64,000 nucleotides of DNA from Drosophila persimilis (taxonomy: Eukaryota; Arthropoda; Insecta; Diptera; Drosophilidae). Below are positions 19,881-31,130 of this stretch, piece by piece. Numbering within the stretch: position 1 is the first letter of the stretch; the number at the start of each line of letters is the position of its first letter. The notes beneath the pieces are model-generated. The model was not told where the DNA came from and ran no database searches. It saw only the letters and a program-made list of their open reading frames with translations. The stretch spans positions 16,182,001 through 16,246,000 of the forward strand of contig NW_020825289.1 of NCBI RefSeq assembly GCF_003286085.1, given 5' to 3'. Made by a program: the position numbers and the translations under genes.

Positions 19881-22800
19881 ATGGCCATGTCAAAGGTGAT
19901 TCGTGTGCTGGAAAAGTCTATAGCTCCGTCGCCGCACAGTGTATTGCTGGAGCATCGCCACAAGAGCGACAGCATCTTGTTCGAGTCACACGCTGTGGCT
20001 CTGCTGACGCAACAGGAAACGGACGTGATAAGGAAGCAGTACACGAAAGTCTGCGACGCCTACGGATGCTTGGGAGTCCTGCAGTTGAATGCCGGTGAGA
20101 GCACCGTGCTGTTCCTGGTGCTGGTGACCGGCTGCGTGTCCATGGGGAAGATCGGAGATGTGGAGATCTTTCGAATCACGCAGACGACCTTCGTGTCGCT
20201 GCAGAACGCGGCCCCCAATGAGGACAAGATTAGTGAGGTGCGCAAGCTGCTCAATTCCGGAACGTTCTACTTCGCCCACATCAATACTAGCGCCAGTGCG
20301 ACGGCTGGCACCTCCGGATCTTCATTCAGCAAGTTCGACATCACACTGTGCGCCCAGCGGCGGCAGCAGACCTCGGAGACGGACAACCGCTTCTTCTGGA
20401 ACCGCATGATGCACATACACCTGATGCGCTTCGGCATTGACTGCCAGTCGTGGCTACTCCAGGCCATGTGTGGCTCCGTGGAGATTCGCACTGTCTACGT
20501 AGGGGCCAAGAACGCCCGGGCAGCCATTATTTCCAGGCTAAGCTGTGAGCGGGCCGGCACCCGGTTCAACGTGCGCGGCACCAACGACGAGGGCTACGTG
20601 GCCAACTTTGTGGAGACGGAGCAGGTGATCTATGTGGATGGGGAGGTTACCAGCCATATCCAAACCAGGGGCTCAGTGCCACTCTTCTGGGAGCAGCCGG
20701 GTGTGCAGGTGGGATCGCACAAAGTCAAGCTATCTCGAGGCTTCGAGACCTCCGCTGCCGCTTTCGATCGACACATGAGCATGATGAGGCAGCGCTATGG
20801 CTATCAGACGATTGTGAATCTCCTGGGCAGCTCACTCATCGGCAGCAAAGAGGGCGAGGCCATGCTGAGCAATGAGTTCCAGCGGCACCACGGCATGTCC
20901 GCTCACAAGGATGTACCTCACGTGGTATTCGACTATCACCAGGAGTGCCGCGGCGGCAACTTCTCCGCTTTGGCCAAGCTGAAGGAACGAATTGTGGCCT
21001 GTGGGGCCAACTACGGTGTGTTCCATGCGTCCAATGGTCAGGTGGTCCGAGAGCAGTTTGGAGTTGTGCGCACCAATTGCCTGGACTGCCTAGATCGCAC
21101 GAACTGTGTGCAGACCTACCTGGGCTTGGACATGCTCAACCTGCAGCTGGAATCGCTGAAGATGGGGGGCAAGCAGCAGAACATTTCGCGTTTCGAAGAG
21201 ATCTTCCGCCAGATGTGGATTAACAATGGCAACGAGGTGAGCAAGATCTACGCCGGTACGGGCGCCATTCAAGGCGGCTCCAAGCTGATGGATGGGGCCC
21301 GTTCGGCGGCCCGGACCATACAGAACAACCTTTTGGACAACTCCAAGCAGGTATGTGTCTTCCATAAACAAGAGGAAAACTTATTAACAGCCACTGGAAA
21401 TCATTTCAGGAAGCAATTGACGTTCTCCTGGTGGGCTCGACACTCAGCTCGGAGCTGGCTGATCGGGCACGGATCCTGCTGCCCTCCAACATGCTGCATG
21501 CCCCCACAACGGTGCTCAGGGAGCTGTGCAAGCGCTACACGGAGTACGTACATCCGCGCATGGCCCGGATCGCCGTAGGCACTTACAACGTGAATGGCGG
21601 AAAGCATTTCCGGAGTATTGTCTTCAAAGATTCCTTGGCAGACTGGCTGCTAGACTGCCACGCCATGGCTCGATCCAAAGCCCTTGTGGATGTGAACAAT
21701 CCCTCTGAGCATGTCGATCATCCAGTAGACATCTATGCAATTGGCTTCGAGGAGATCGTGGACCTGAATGCCTCGAACATCATGGCAGCCAGCACGGACA
21801 ACGCCAAGCAGTGGGCCGAGGAGCTGCAGAAGACCATCTCCCGGGACAACGACTATGTGCTGCTTACCTACCAACAGCTGGTGGGCGTCTGCCTTTACAT
21901 ATACATACGACCGGAGCATGCTCCCCACATCCGGGACGTGGCCATTGATTGTGTGAAGACGGGCCTGGGCGGGGCCACGGGAAACAAGGGAGCCTGTGCC
22001 ATCAGATTCGTTCTCCACGGCACTTCAATGTGCTTTGTGTGCGCCCACTTTGCGGCCGGCCAGTCGCAGGTGGCGGAAAGGAACGCCGACTACTCTGAGA
22101 TCACCAGGAAGCTGGCCTTTCCCATGGGCAGGACCCTGAAGTCGCACGATTGGGTATTCTGGTGCGGAGACTTCAACTACCGCATCGACATGGAGAAGGA
22201 TGAGCTTAAGGAGTGTGTCCGCACCGGCGATCTCTCCACGGTCCTCGAGTTTGATCAGCTGCGGAAGGAGCAAGAGGCCGGCAACGTTTTCTCGGAGTTC
22301 CTGGAGGGGGAGATTGGCTTCGATCCGACCTACAAGTACGATCTCTTCAGCGACGACTACGACACGTCGGAAAAGCAGCGGGCGCCAGCCTGGACAGACA
22401 GGTGTCTCTGGCGCCGGAGGAAGGCTCTAGCCGAGGGCGACTTCCCCTCTTGGAATCCTGGCAAACTCATCCACTACGGACGCTCCGAGCTGAAGCAGAG
22501 TGATCATCGTCCCGTCATCGCCATCATTGATGCAGAGATTATGGAGATCGATCAGCAGCGCCGACGGACAGTCTTTGAGCAGGTCATCAGGGATCTGGGA
22601 CCCCCAGACTCTACGATTGTGGTGCATGTCATGGAATCTTCGGTCGACGACGAGGGGCCCACCATCTATGACGAGAGCGTGATGTCTGCCCTGATTGCCG
22701 AGCTGTCAAAGATGGGTGAGGTTACCCTCGTGCGCTATGTGGAGGACACCATGTGGGTGACCTTCCGAGACGGCGAGTCGGCCCTGAACGCCGCCGCCAA

Positions 22801-23659
22801 ACGGAGCACACAAGTCTGCGGCCTGGAGCTGGTCTTCGAGCTAAAGTCTTCTGACTGGCAGCACTTGGTGGACAGCGAGATCGAGCTATGCACCACAAAC
22901 ACCATTCCGCTGTGTGCTAATCCCACAGAGCAGGCCCAGCTGTTGCAGGTATCGCCGGAGGTTCCTCAGCGGCCCAAGCAGCCACCGACGCGTCCTCCCG
23001 CTCGCCCGCCCATGCCCATGTCGCCAAAGAACTCGCCACGTCATATCCCTCATGTCGGGGTCATCAGCATCGTCCCCAAGCCGGCCAAGCCGCCGATGCC
23101 CCCCCAGCCCCTGATGCAAGCGCCCCTCCAGCCGATGCAAGCGCCTCCTCGGCCGCCTGCCATGGACAACACACCCTCCTCCAAAACGCATTCCCCCACA
23201 GAGCTGGCCTCCGTCTGTTCATCGGGCTCATCTTCGGGCAAGGCATCACCCACTGGCTCAGCAGTGGCCTCCGGTCCGCCCACTCCTCCGCGTCAAATGC
23301 AAAGCAAGCAAGCCACGCCCGTCTCTACGCCCTCAAGGCAGTTGCCGCCCTCGTCGTCTGCCGCAACACCATCATCGAAGCAGCCATCGCTGGAGATGCC
23401 GGACACCGCCTACGAGACCGCTAGCAATATATACGAGGAGATCCAAGACGACGTTCCCGCACCGCGCCACCCACCCCCGGCTGGACCGCCTCCAGTCATT
23501 GGCGGCGGCCCTGTGGACAGCCCTCGACGCCAGGCTGGAGCAGCTGGAGCACCGATGGGTCCCCCGCCACCGCTCCCGAATCGAGGTCGTGGTCCGCCAC
23601 CGATACCAAATAGAAGCGGCAATGCACCGCCGCTGCCAACGCGACCCACTAACAACTAG
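19881..23659 (+). CDS. Synj: Synaptojanin, dual Sac1 / inositol 5-phosphatase
   Basis: Two coding exons, 19881-21350 and 21410-23659, with a 59-bp GT-AG intron; 1,239 residues. The N-terminal Sac1 domain has the catalytic CX5R motif within NCLDCLDRTNC (about residue 400). The 5-phosphatase domain (~560-890) shows WCGDFNYRI, PAWTDRCLW and SDHRPV. Next come an RRM-like DUF1866 segment and a long Pro-rich tail with many PPxP runs, the docking region for SH3 partners such as endophilin and Dap160. The protein hydrolyses PI(4,5)P2 and PI4P during clathrin uncoating and synaptic-vesicle recycling. Length and domain order equal those of other insect synaptojanins. MAMSKVIR is the first ATG after the 5'UTR intron. 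Confidence 0.96.
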
Positions 23660-23677
23660 GCGGAATAGGCCCATGGG

Positions 23678-23743
23678 GTGAGTACGAAACTGGTAGTCCT
23701 TATTCTCCCTGATCCTCTAATCAGTGTTATTTTTACCCCACAG
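23678..23743 (+). other. Intron in the Synj 3'UTR
   Basis: GTGAGT at 23678 and ACCCCACAG ending at 23743; 66 bp. The junction lies 18 nt after the stop, so it should not trigger nonsense-mediated decay by the 50-nt rule. Confidence 0.5.
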
Positions 23744-24481
23744 CTCGCAATCTTACATTCCGCATTTCTGTATTTAACGTTGGAATCGCGTACCGAAATA
23801 TAATCGAATATATTAACAAACTTGTATAGAGAGAGCGAAGGAGCCACACAACATTACATAGATGAATCTCTGTTTGCGCACGTATCCTGCACACTACCTA
23901 CTTAAGTTATGTGCTTATTTCGATAGCCTCTAGCCAGAATCAAAACTAAACGAGACTAAATTACGTACCCGTAGAACGTTGCATGTTAGCCCTTTGTTGG
24001 ATGAGAATATCACTTTTTATGCATGTTTACCGCTGGCCAGACGTACTCACCCCGGTGCACCAATACGCCAAGGATCGCAAGGAACAAAGCCTGAGCTACT
24101 TAAGTGGAATTACTCGGCATAAACTTATCGTTTAAACCAACTATATACTATATAGCCGTACTAGTCAATTTATGAAATTATACGAGTACCATTGTTAGGC
24201 AGCAGTCGGGCCACGATCGCAATACAATTTGAATGATGATACACCGTACCTATTTATTCTTCACTCGCAAGCTGCTGTTGGCTAACATGTTGATTAATTA
24301 TATATAGTTTCAATCGCGGTTGGGCCTTCCATCGCACTTGAGTTCGACTTGACTACTCGTACAATATATGAAGAAATACAATATCAAAGAAATTGGGAGT
24401 TTGCAATTGCTCTGTTCAAATGTTGAAGTTACGCATAAGATTAATCCCCGATCGAATGGCAAGCATATAAATATACTATTA

Positions 24482-24487
24482 AATAAA
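24482..24487 (+). terminator. Poly(A) signal of Synj
   Basis: AATAAA about 820 bp after the stop and only ~110 bp from the stop of the convergent TPR gene, so the two 3' ends nearly meet or overlap. Confidence 0.5.
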
Positions 24488-24599
24488 TTATGTACAATTT
24501 AATCTACATCTTGCTCCGGTTTATTGCAGTCCACGAATCAAACACAACGCAAATGGAAACAAAAACTTAACACTCCACCGGCCATTCCTGTCGGTCCAA

Positions 24600-26538
24600 T
24601 TAGAACCACTTGGGCATCGCATCGTTGGGCAGGTTCTTGTGGTTGGGAAGAGCCGTGCATTGCCGCTGCTGTCGCCAGAACTCTTGTCGTTTGTGGAGGA
24701 ACTCGACCGCCTCCTTGGCAAACGTGGATATGTTCTCCGTATTGGTGTCGGCGCGTACCAGGTCCGGATGTAGCAACAGCTTCTCCAGATACTCTTTGTC
24801 CACGCATAGCTCTCCCAGGAGCTTCCGAGCATTGCGGCGCTCCAGGTCCGCCTTAGTGGGCTTCTGACGCGTCGTCTGCGGACGGGGACTGTTAAGCATC
24901 TGCGACTTTGACATGTTGTCGTCAGACTTGCGCGACTTGCCGCTCTTTGGGGCGGACGGAGGGGCACGCGGCTTGGTGCCGATGGTGTTCTCGATGGCTT
25001 CTTGGGTCTTTTGCACGCCCAGTCGGAAGGATGCCAGCTCGGGGCGAGCGCGTAGTCCGCGGTGGAAGAACATGAGGCTCTGCTCGAACTGGCCCAAGTA
25101 ATAGAGCGACTCCGCCTTTTGGTAGATGGCTCGTATATTGTTCTTCTCCTCTCCGAGGGCCGTCTCCGCGTCCTGCAGTGCCTTGGAGGCTTCGCCCAGC
25201 AGCAGATAGCACTTACTGCGCGATATCAAGGCATTGATGTCCGTGCTGTTCAGCTCCAGAGCCTGAAAAACAGAGGGACCGACCATTAGAAACGGAAAGC
25301 TAGAAAAAGGAATGTGGAGTGGCAGTGTCAATGGGAGGATGTTTCAAGGAAGGACCTTGCAGAAGAAGTGGATGGCATTCTCGGGATTGGCATTCTTGAT
25401 CTCCTTGAGCCCCAGAGCTATGACCGAGCTTATGTCTGCCTCGTCGGGTATGAGTAGCGCCTCGTTGCGGTCCTGCTTCTGTTTGATCTGCAGACTCTGT
25501 TTGATGTCGAAAGCCCCGGCGCTAACGGCAGCCGCTCGATCCTTGTCCGTGTAGAAGTCCACGAAGTTCTCCTTGGGCTTCTTCTTCTTGGCGATCTGCT
25601 CCTCGATGCGTTTTCGGGCCGCCCGTAGCTCTGCCTCGATGCGGTTGCCTCGCTTGCCTCCGGCAGCGTCGCCACCGTCTTCAGCCTGCTTGCCACGCCC
25701 CGCACGGTCGCCCGACGACCTGCGACCGCCGCGCGACTCGCGGCGATCCCATATGGGCGGCTTGTGGGAGCTGCGACTTCCGCGACCCTTTGACCTTTTG
25801 TGCGACTCGTCCAAGGACTCCTCGTCTGCATTGGCGCCCGTCCGGATGAAGCTCTGCAGAAGCTCCTGCTCCTTGTCCACAGCGAGGATGTTGTTCAGCA
25901 CACTCGACATTTCCATAGAGCTTCTCCCAGTAGCTACAATCAGGGCCAAAACTTGGTGTGAAAATCTGACACCTTCCTATGACAGCGCCAAACAAATGGT
26001 AATTGATTCGCCCGTTGAACTGTTGCCAGGGGAACGGAATCTGGCGCCTTTGATGGGTCAACAATCGATACCAAATAACAACAAGGAACAGCTTTTGAAA
26101 AGCTTTGAGTGTCGGCAGGTGGCGCTCGATGCTGTGTATAAGGTGTGTGTCGTGTCGTGTAGAAATGCCCGTTTTTTAAATATATTGAAAACTACACTTT
26201 TAAAACTACGTCAATCTTATAAAAAGAATATGCTGCCTCAATAAAATTATAAATTAAAAATCAATTATACACCGGCCAACGTTCCTATGTATTATTATAT
26301 TTAATTTTTCGACGGTATCGGTGTAAGTACTGTAAATTCTGATTTCTGTATGCACTGTAAGTTCTTAATTTTTGGATCCTCAATAGGACCTGACTCTCTA
26401 AAGACTCACCTGATTGTAGCCGAACAAAGCCTTATCATATTCGCGCACTTTCATGTGGTTATTGGACTGATCACAGAGCAGCTTGATGGTGGTCTCGATC
26501 TCCTCGATAGTGTCCACCTTCTGCTTCTTCCGCGGCAT
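24600..26538 (-). CDS. TPR protein, ODAD4/TTC25-like, with two alternative first coding exons
   Basis: The common last exon, 25262-24600, encodes 220 residues with TPR helices (ALELNSTDINALISRSKCYL, AIYQKAESLYYLGQFEQSL, FFHRGLRARPELASFRLGV). These resemble the N-terminal TPRs of outer-dynein-arm docking complex subunit 4, including the family's QKTQEAIENTIG segment. Form 1 starts in exon 25916-25356 (187 residues: Arg/Ser/Lys-rich, then a TPR helix ending NPENAIHFFCK) and totals 407 residues. Form 2 starts in exon 26538-26410 (43 residues, MPRKKQKVDTIEE to REYDKALFGYNQ) and totals 263. Both join in phase 0 to the same acceptor, and each supplies the A-helix of the same TPR. ODAD4 anchors outer dynein arms on ciliary doublets, so sperm or chordotonal expression is expected. 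The form-1 donor AAG|GTCCTT is weak. Confidence 0.75.
26063..26070 (-). promoter_or_regulatory. DRE-like site before the long form of the TPR gene
   Basis: AATCGATA, a palindromic DRE-like core, lies 147 bp upstream of the ATG at 25916 and inside the intron of the short form. It would fit an internal promoter for the long form. Confidence 0.4.
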
Positions 26539-26562
26539 TCTGCTAAGTTACGTGTGATCCTG

Positions 26563-26786
26563 ATGGCTCAATGGTAACTCCTTGGACGCGAGACCCAGTC
26601 GTAGACTTTAAAGGTAGTACTCGGTTCAGCACGCCGGTCCTATCCGGCGGACGTCCGTTCGCACCACTCGTTGCTGGCAAACTGAGTTGTTTCACCTTCG
26701 CCTCATATTTACTTGGCCTGTGGCTTGTCTATGGCCCGACTCCTACGGCTCCTCCTGCTCCTTCACCACCTTCCCCCTGTTGCTGA
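26563..26786 (+). CDS. Doubtful small membrane-protein gene, divergent from the TPR gene
   Basis: If a 56-bp intron (26574-26629, GTAACT...TTCAG) is removed, a frame from ATG 26563 reads MAQCTPVLSGGRPFAPLVAG, then a hydrophobic helix (FTFASYLLGLWLVYG) and a Pro-rich end; 55 residues. Two AATAAA signals follow at 26852 and 26862, compatible with a short transcript. A different frame just downstream encodes another hydrophobic stretch (TFPLLLIVMAALGLFFGLYV), so the real frame, or a frameshift, is unclear. The ATG is only 24 bp from the start codon of the divergent TPR short form, which weakens the case. Function unknown. Confidence 0.25.
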
Positions 26787-26889
26787 TAGTTATGGCAGCC
26801 CTTGGGCTCTTCTTTGGTCTGTATGTTAGTTTGCATGCGCTGACAACCCGCAATAAACTTCAATAAAGTTACATTATTAATATCTCAGG

Positions 26890-27880
26890 AAACCCGTGCT
26901 CTAGGGGCAAGAGGCTCGGAGCAGCGAACGGATTAATTAATTGCACTTGATTGAAATTAAAGCCCGATCCGCGGATAGCTTTAACCAGTTCGAGACAAAG
27001 TCACGCACAGTCGGAGTCGTGCAGCAAAACGCCAAATGAGTTTTGAAAGGGGGCGGCTGCCCGAACAAATCCAATTAGAAGCAAGCTGATAAGAGCGGGG
27101 CCACAAAGCCGAAGCCTCCACCTGGGCAATCAATATGCAGCAGGGAGGGGGGCTGTGTGTGGGGGGTGGCAGAGAATGGGGCTAGACGAAACAGATTTTG
27201 GAAGGGCTCTATCCCTGAGCTACTGTCTGCCACTGTCTCTGTCTTTGCTTCTGCCACGGCATTCACTTGTTAAGAACATTCATTTCGACATATTTATGAA
27301 ACCAAGCAAATTGCCATTAATTTTCTTGTATGGTTTTTAGAGTAAATAAATAAGTCTGATGTCGGAGCAGGTCGAGTCGGGTCTTGCGTGCTCCTGCCTC
27401 ATTTTGACTGTGGCAGCAACCTTCGCGGTGGCGTGGCAAAACAATTTCATTTCCCCGCCCCCCAATGATGACGAGAATGCCTTAATGCCCGAGACATTTT
27501 GTGGCCTATCCCCAAAACCAGCCCCTGCCCCGAACTGACTGATTGCCGTTCCGGTTACGACGTTGCAGACATGACGTTAGAAATTATGATATTTGCATTT
27601 GTTCAAGTTGCCCCGAAGTTATCCTTGTGGATGTCGCCGGAATGGGCAGGCGACGAGCCGGGTCCGGGTTAATGGGTATGTCGGTTTGTCCTTAATACCG
27701 ATTTGCGTTTACGACAACTCCAATTCTTATGATGATAATCGCATCAATTGATGACCTGATTGATGGCCCATGCAAACGTAGATCAGACCATACCTGTTGA
27801 ATGGAATCCAATCATGAATGAACGGCTCATTCTTGAAGCAATGAACAATATTGAATTTTGAGTTTATTAGATCAACAGAT
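26890..27880. other. Intergenic sequence, no gene seen
   Basis: No coding frame, RNA gene or repeat family recognised. It lies between the doubtful small gene and the minus-strand membrane-protein gene. Confidence 0.45.
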
Positions 27881-27927
27881 CTACATGAGATCGACTTTTG
27901 TAAGGGCGACGTGAACGATTCCGTTTC

Positions 27928-28642
27928 TTATGTCGGAACTAAGACGGTGGGCAGGGAAAAATAAAATAAATTCGCACACGCGCACTTCCAAAATTGCATC
28001 ACATCCCTTTGTAATACCTGCACACCCTGAATAAACATATGAGATGCACAACTGAAACCAACAGAAACAGTGTACAATATATATCCGCCTGATCCAATGA
28101 CAATGTGACACTTACTTGGCAATATTATCGACAAAACGGAAGCCCATGGCAGAATATGGCTTATAGATTTCCCTATACGAAACCAAGTTTTTGATGGCTG
28201 CGAAGTAAAACCAATGATATATCAAGGGTAATACTGAGAATCCGATGAACTTTGGACTGTAGGATTTGAACTTACCAAGAACAATCCCAAAAGTATGAAT
28301 ATTCCAGAGAGCATGTGCAATATGGCAATTATAAGACTTATAATATTCGCGATAACTAGGAAAGTGCTTCTACCCTTTCTAGTATCTGTATGTAAATAGA
28401 CAAATTTCCGATCCAATCGGCTTACTTTTTCTCGCTCACTCCGCATTTATTAGCCATTACTCACCCCAGCTATCACTATAGCTTTTACCTTGTATTACAG
28501 GTTTTTTCAATTCATTGCTTAAACTGAAGATTATTGATATTAATATAAGTAAACCAATGGCTAAGTTCCATGCTCCAAAGAAAATGCACCATATTCTATC
28601 AGGATAACAATCGAAAGACCCACAATTGCAAATCAAACACAT
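27928..28642 (-). CDS. Small multi-pass membrane protein, 3' reading frame unresolved
   Basis: Exon 1 (28642-28465) encodes a Cys-rich start (MCLICNCGSFDCYPDRIWCI) and a first hydrophobic helix. A 79-bp GT-AG intron in phase 1 leads to exon 2 from 28385, with a second helix pair (STFLVIANIISLIIAIL and LSGIFILLGLFL). This resembles the insect DUF4728/MARVEL-like four-helix family. After that two continuations compete. A canonical intron (28275-28198, GTAAGT...TTCGCAG) leads in phase 0 to a frame ending at 27928. A different frame of the unspliced sequence encodes the more protein-like KFKSYSPKFIGFSVLPLIYH and WFYFAAIKNLVSYREIY, ending near 28095. A 1-nt change near 28273 would separate the frames, so a lesion or an unusual splice is possible. 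The gene may be a decaying copy. Confidence 0.5.
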
Positions 28643-28920
28643 TTTGAACTAGAAATTTTAATTCGAAAAAAATGAGAAAAGTATTATTTTCCAAAACAAT
28701 AAATAAATTTGAAATTTAGTTCAATTTTTAGAACTGATTTTTTGTGACTGAGCACAATGAACAATTCCCGACTTATTTCTGAACGTTCACTATGATCAAA
28801 AATTTATAAGGAGTTCTCAGCTGAAAAAAATATTTTGATATTTTCGTATGAGGGATCTAAATTGTTCGCAAGTTAGTCTTGTCTTCCCTGCCTAATTTAT
28901 ATTGAATTCTTAGCAGAGAA
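28643..28920. other. AT-rich spacer between the small membrane gene and the Sdc 3' end
   Basis: A-rich and T-rich sequence, with no frame or motif worth calling. It presumably contains the minus-strand gene's promoter. Confidence 0.35.
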
Positions 28921-28924
28921 TAAA

Positions 28925-31130
28925 TATGCAACATTGCCATTCCATTCTTTTATTTGCCGTAGCACACAAATAGTAGAGTATATTTCGTTTTGTTTAAATT
29001 AGTTTTATACCAGTTTATTTAGCAAATCAAAACCAATTTCTCAGTACATTCAGCGCATTTAAAAAACTAACAAACTAAACGCTTATAAAGTAGCAAAAAA
29101 ACTTGATGTAAAATTTGACAAAAAGGTACTATGGGTCGAGAAGGACAAACATAGTACTTGTACATATCAAAAGAGTTGCAGTTGCGTTTTATACAGTGTA
29201 GAAAAAGTTGTGGTCAGAAAAAGGTTTAGTTCTTGTTGTCGCTGTTGTTGCTGCTGTTCCTGTGGCTGTGTCTGTGGCTGTTGTTCTCCTTTTTTGTGTG
29301 AGTTTCAGTTGGGCTTAGGTTTTGGGGGAAGTACGAGTACATACAAATACAAATGCACGTGCATGCTGTATGCTGTATGCTGTATGATGTTGTTCTTCGA
29401 GAGCTCCCCTCCCCCTTTGGTGCACGCTCTGTTGTCGCAGTAGTAGTATGTATGTTTATGTTTAATTAATTATTTATGCATTACACACAATTACACACAC
29501 ACACAATTGATTTATGTTGCTAATTATATATACTTGTATATATATATATGTATTATGTATTAGTATTTTTCGTTCTTATAACTTCTTTTCGCAATGAAAA
29601 TATGGCATGAGAGCTGAAGAGAATATGGGTTGACTAACAATTAAACAAGTATTGCAGCTAATTTGAGGGCTGAGTCGTTAACATTTCCTTCTGGATTGCG
29701 TTTCATTTCAATTGTAAACTTAACAAGTAATTTTTACTATTGCGTGGGATATTGGATTGGATTGGATTGGCTTGGCTTGCGTTGTGTTTCGTACTTCGCA
29801 CAACTAAAAAATTGTCATTGACAGCGAACGTAAAAACTAAATAAATGCACAATAATCAATGCGTAATCCGATTTTGATTCTTAGCCATGGAAGAAGCAGT
29901 GGAGTCGAGCGAAGAACTGGCCGAATAGCTCTCAAACCCATATGGAGTTCTAAATTAATGTGCAATCGCTTTCTAGACATATAATGGTCTCAATTTCATT
30001 CTCAATTTCAATAAATATTCATGTTTTTGTGTGTTTTCTAGAAAAAAGTAGAAATAGTTCTCTGGATTTCTTTACTTTTCAGTTTCTATAGTTGCCAGGA
30101 AGGTTCAGAGAGTGTTCGTATTCTGTTTGTTGCTTCATTTAGTTTTTTTCGTTTTTCTATTTTAGTTTTTTTTTTTTTGCATTTTTCCTTTTGTGTTCTG
30201 TTTTTCGTTTTTTTTTTTAGGAATTACACTAATAATTACATAGTTTTGCTTATGTATAACTTAAAAACATTTTTTCATGCCGTCCAATTCGCAATTTGTA
30301 TAATTATTCCCAACGGATTATATTTCATTCTGTTTTTCGTGGTGTGAATCGATGGCGCAAACGAACATCGGCTCTGCTCTTTCGAGTTTGGGTATACTAT
30401 ATCGTGATATATCCAATTCGCTTCCATTATTCAGCTAACATATACTCGTATATTCATAAATGTGTATGTCTGTATCTGTCCATCCATGAAGTCGGATGCG
30501 CCTGTGTCGTGTGTCGTGTGGTGTGGTATAATAGGTATTATATCTCGCTCGTCTCCGGCCTTTGCTCTACATAATCGTAATTCATAATTAATTCGCTTAA
30601 TTTTTCCCTCCCTTATATTGGTTTCACTATGCATATAATATATATTAATTATATATTAGACTTCGCACGATTTGCGTGCGTTTCCATTCATATTTGATAT
30701 TGGGTTCCTTTTGTTTTCGTCGCTTAAAATGTACTTAATTAGAAAAGTCGCCCTCTTCCGTTATCCGTCCGGCATTAGCTTACAGGTAAGTTCTGAATTT
30801 ATTTTCCTCTCGAATTTATGCATTTTTTTTTTGCGTTTACCCCTCAACGAAAAGTTGTGTGTGACCCAACGATGCCTTCGATTTCCATTGAATTTGTGTT
30901 AGTTTTGTTGCTTTTGCTGTTTCTGTTGCTGTTGCTGTTGCAGATGATTATTCATTGTGGCAGATGGCTGCTGATGGCGCTGCTCCGTCCGCAATTCGCA
31001 CTCCGCACAGTGTACCGAGATGAGCCGTCATCTTCCCTCCGTTCAGATCCAGATCCCGTTCCAGATGGATCTCCATCCGGGTGGATCCTCACTCGCGGCT
31101 CATTTAATACCTGCGCGATGTGCCATTATC
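28925..31130 (-). other. 3'UTR of syndecan
   Basis: About 2.2 kb of AT-rich, T-run-rich sequence after the Sdc stop at 31131, with no competing minus-strand frame. Minus-strand AATAAA signals are at 28949-28954 and 29012-29017, giving two possible ends. Short TA, CA and GGATT repeats lie inside (29490-29560 and 29755-29775). Confidence 0.5.
28949..28954 (-). terminator. Distal poly(A) signal of Sdc
   Basis: AATAAA on the minus strand, the last before the small membrane-protein gene. A more proximal AATAAA lies at 29012-29017. Confidence 0.45.

Noticed and set aside
25917-25949. Upstream extension of the long TPR isoform
   Set aside because: The extension has no ATG (it would begin at TTG); the first ATG is at 25916.
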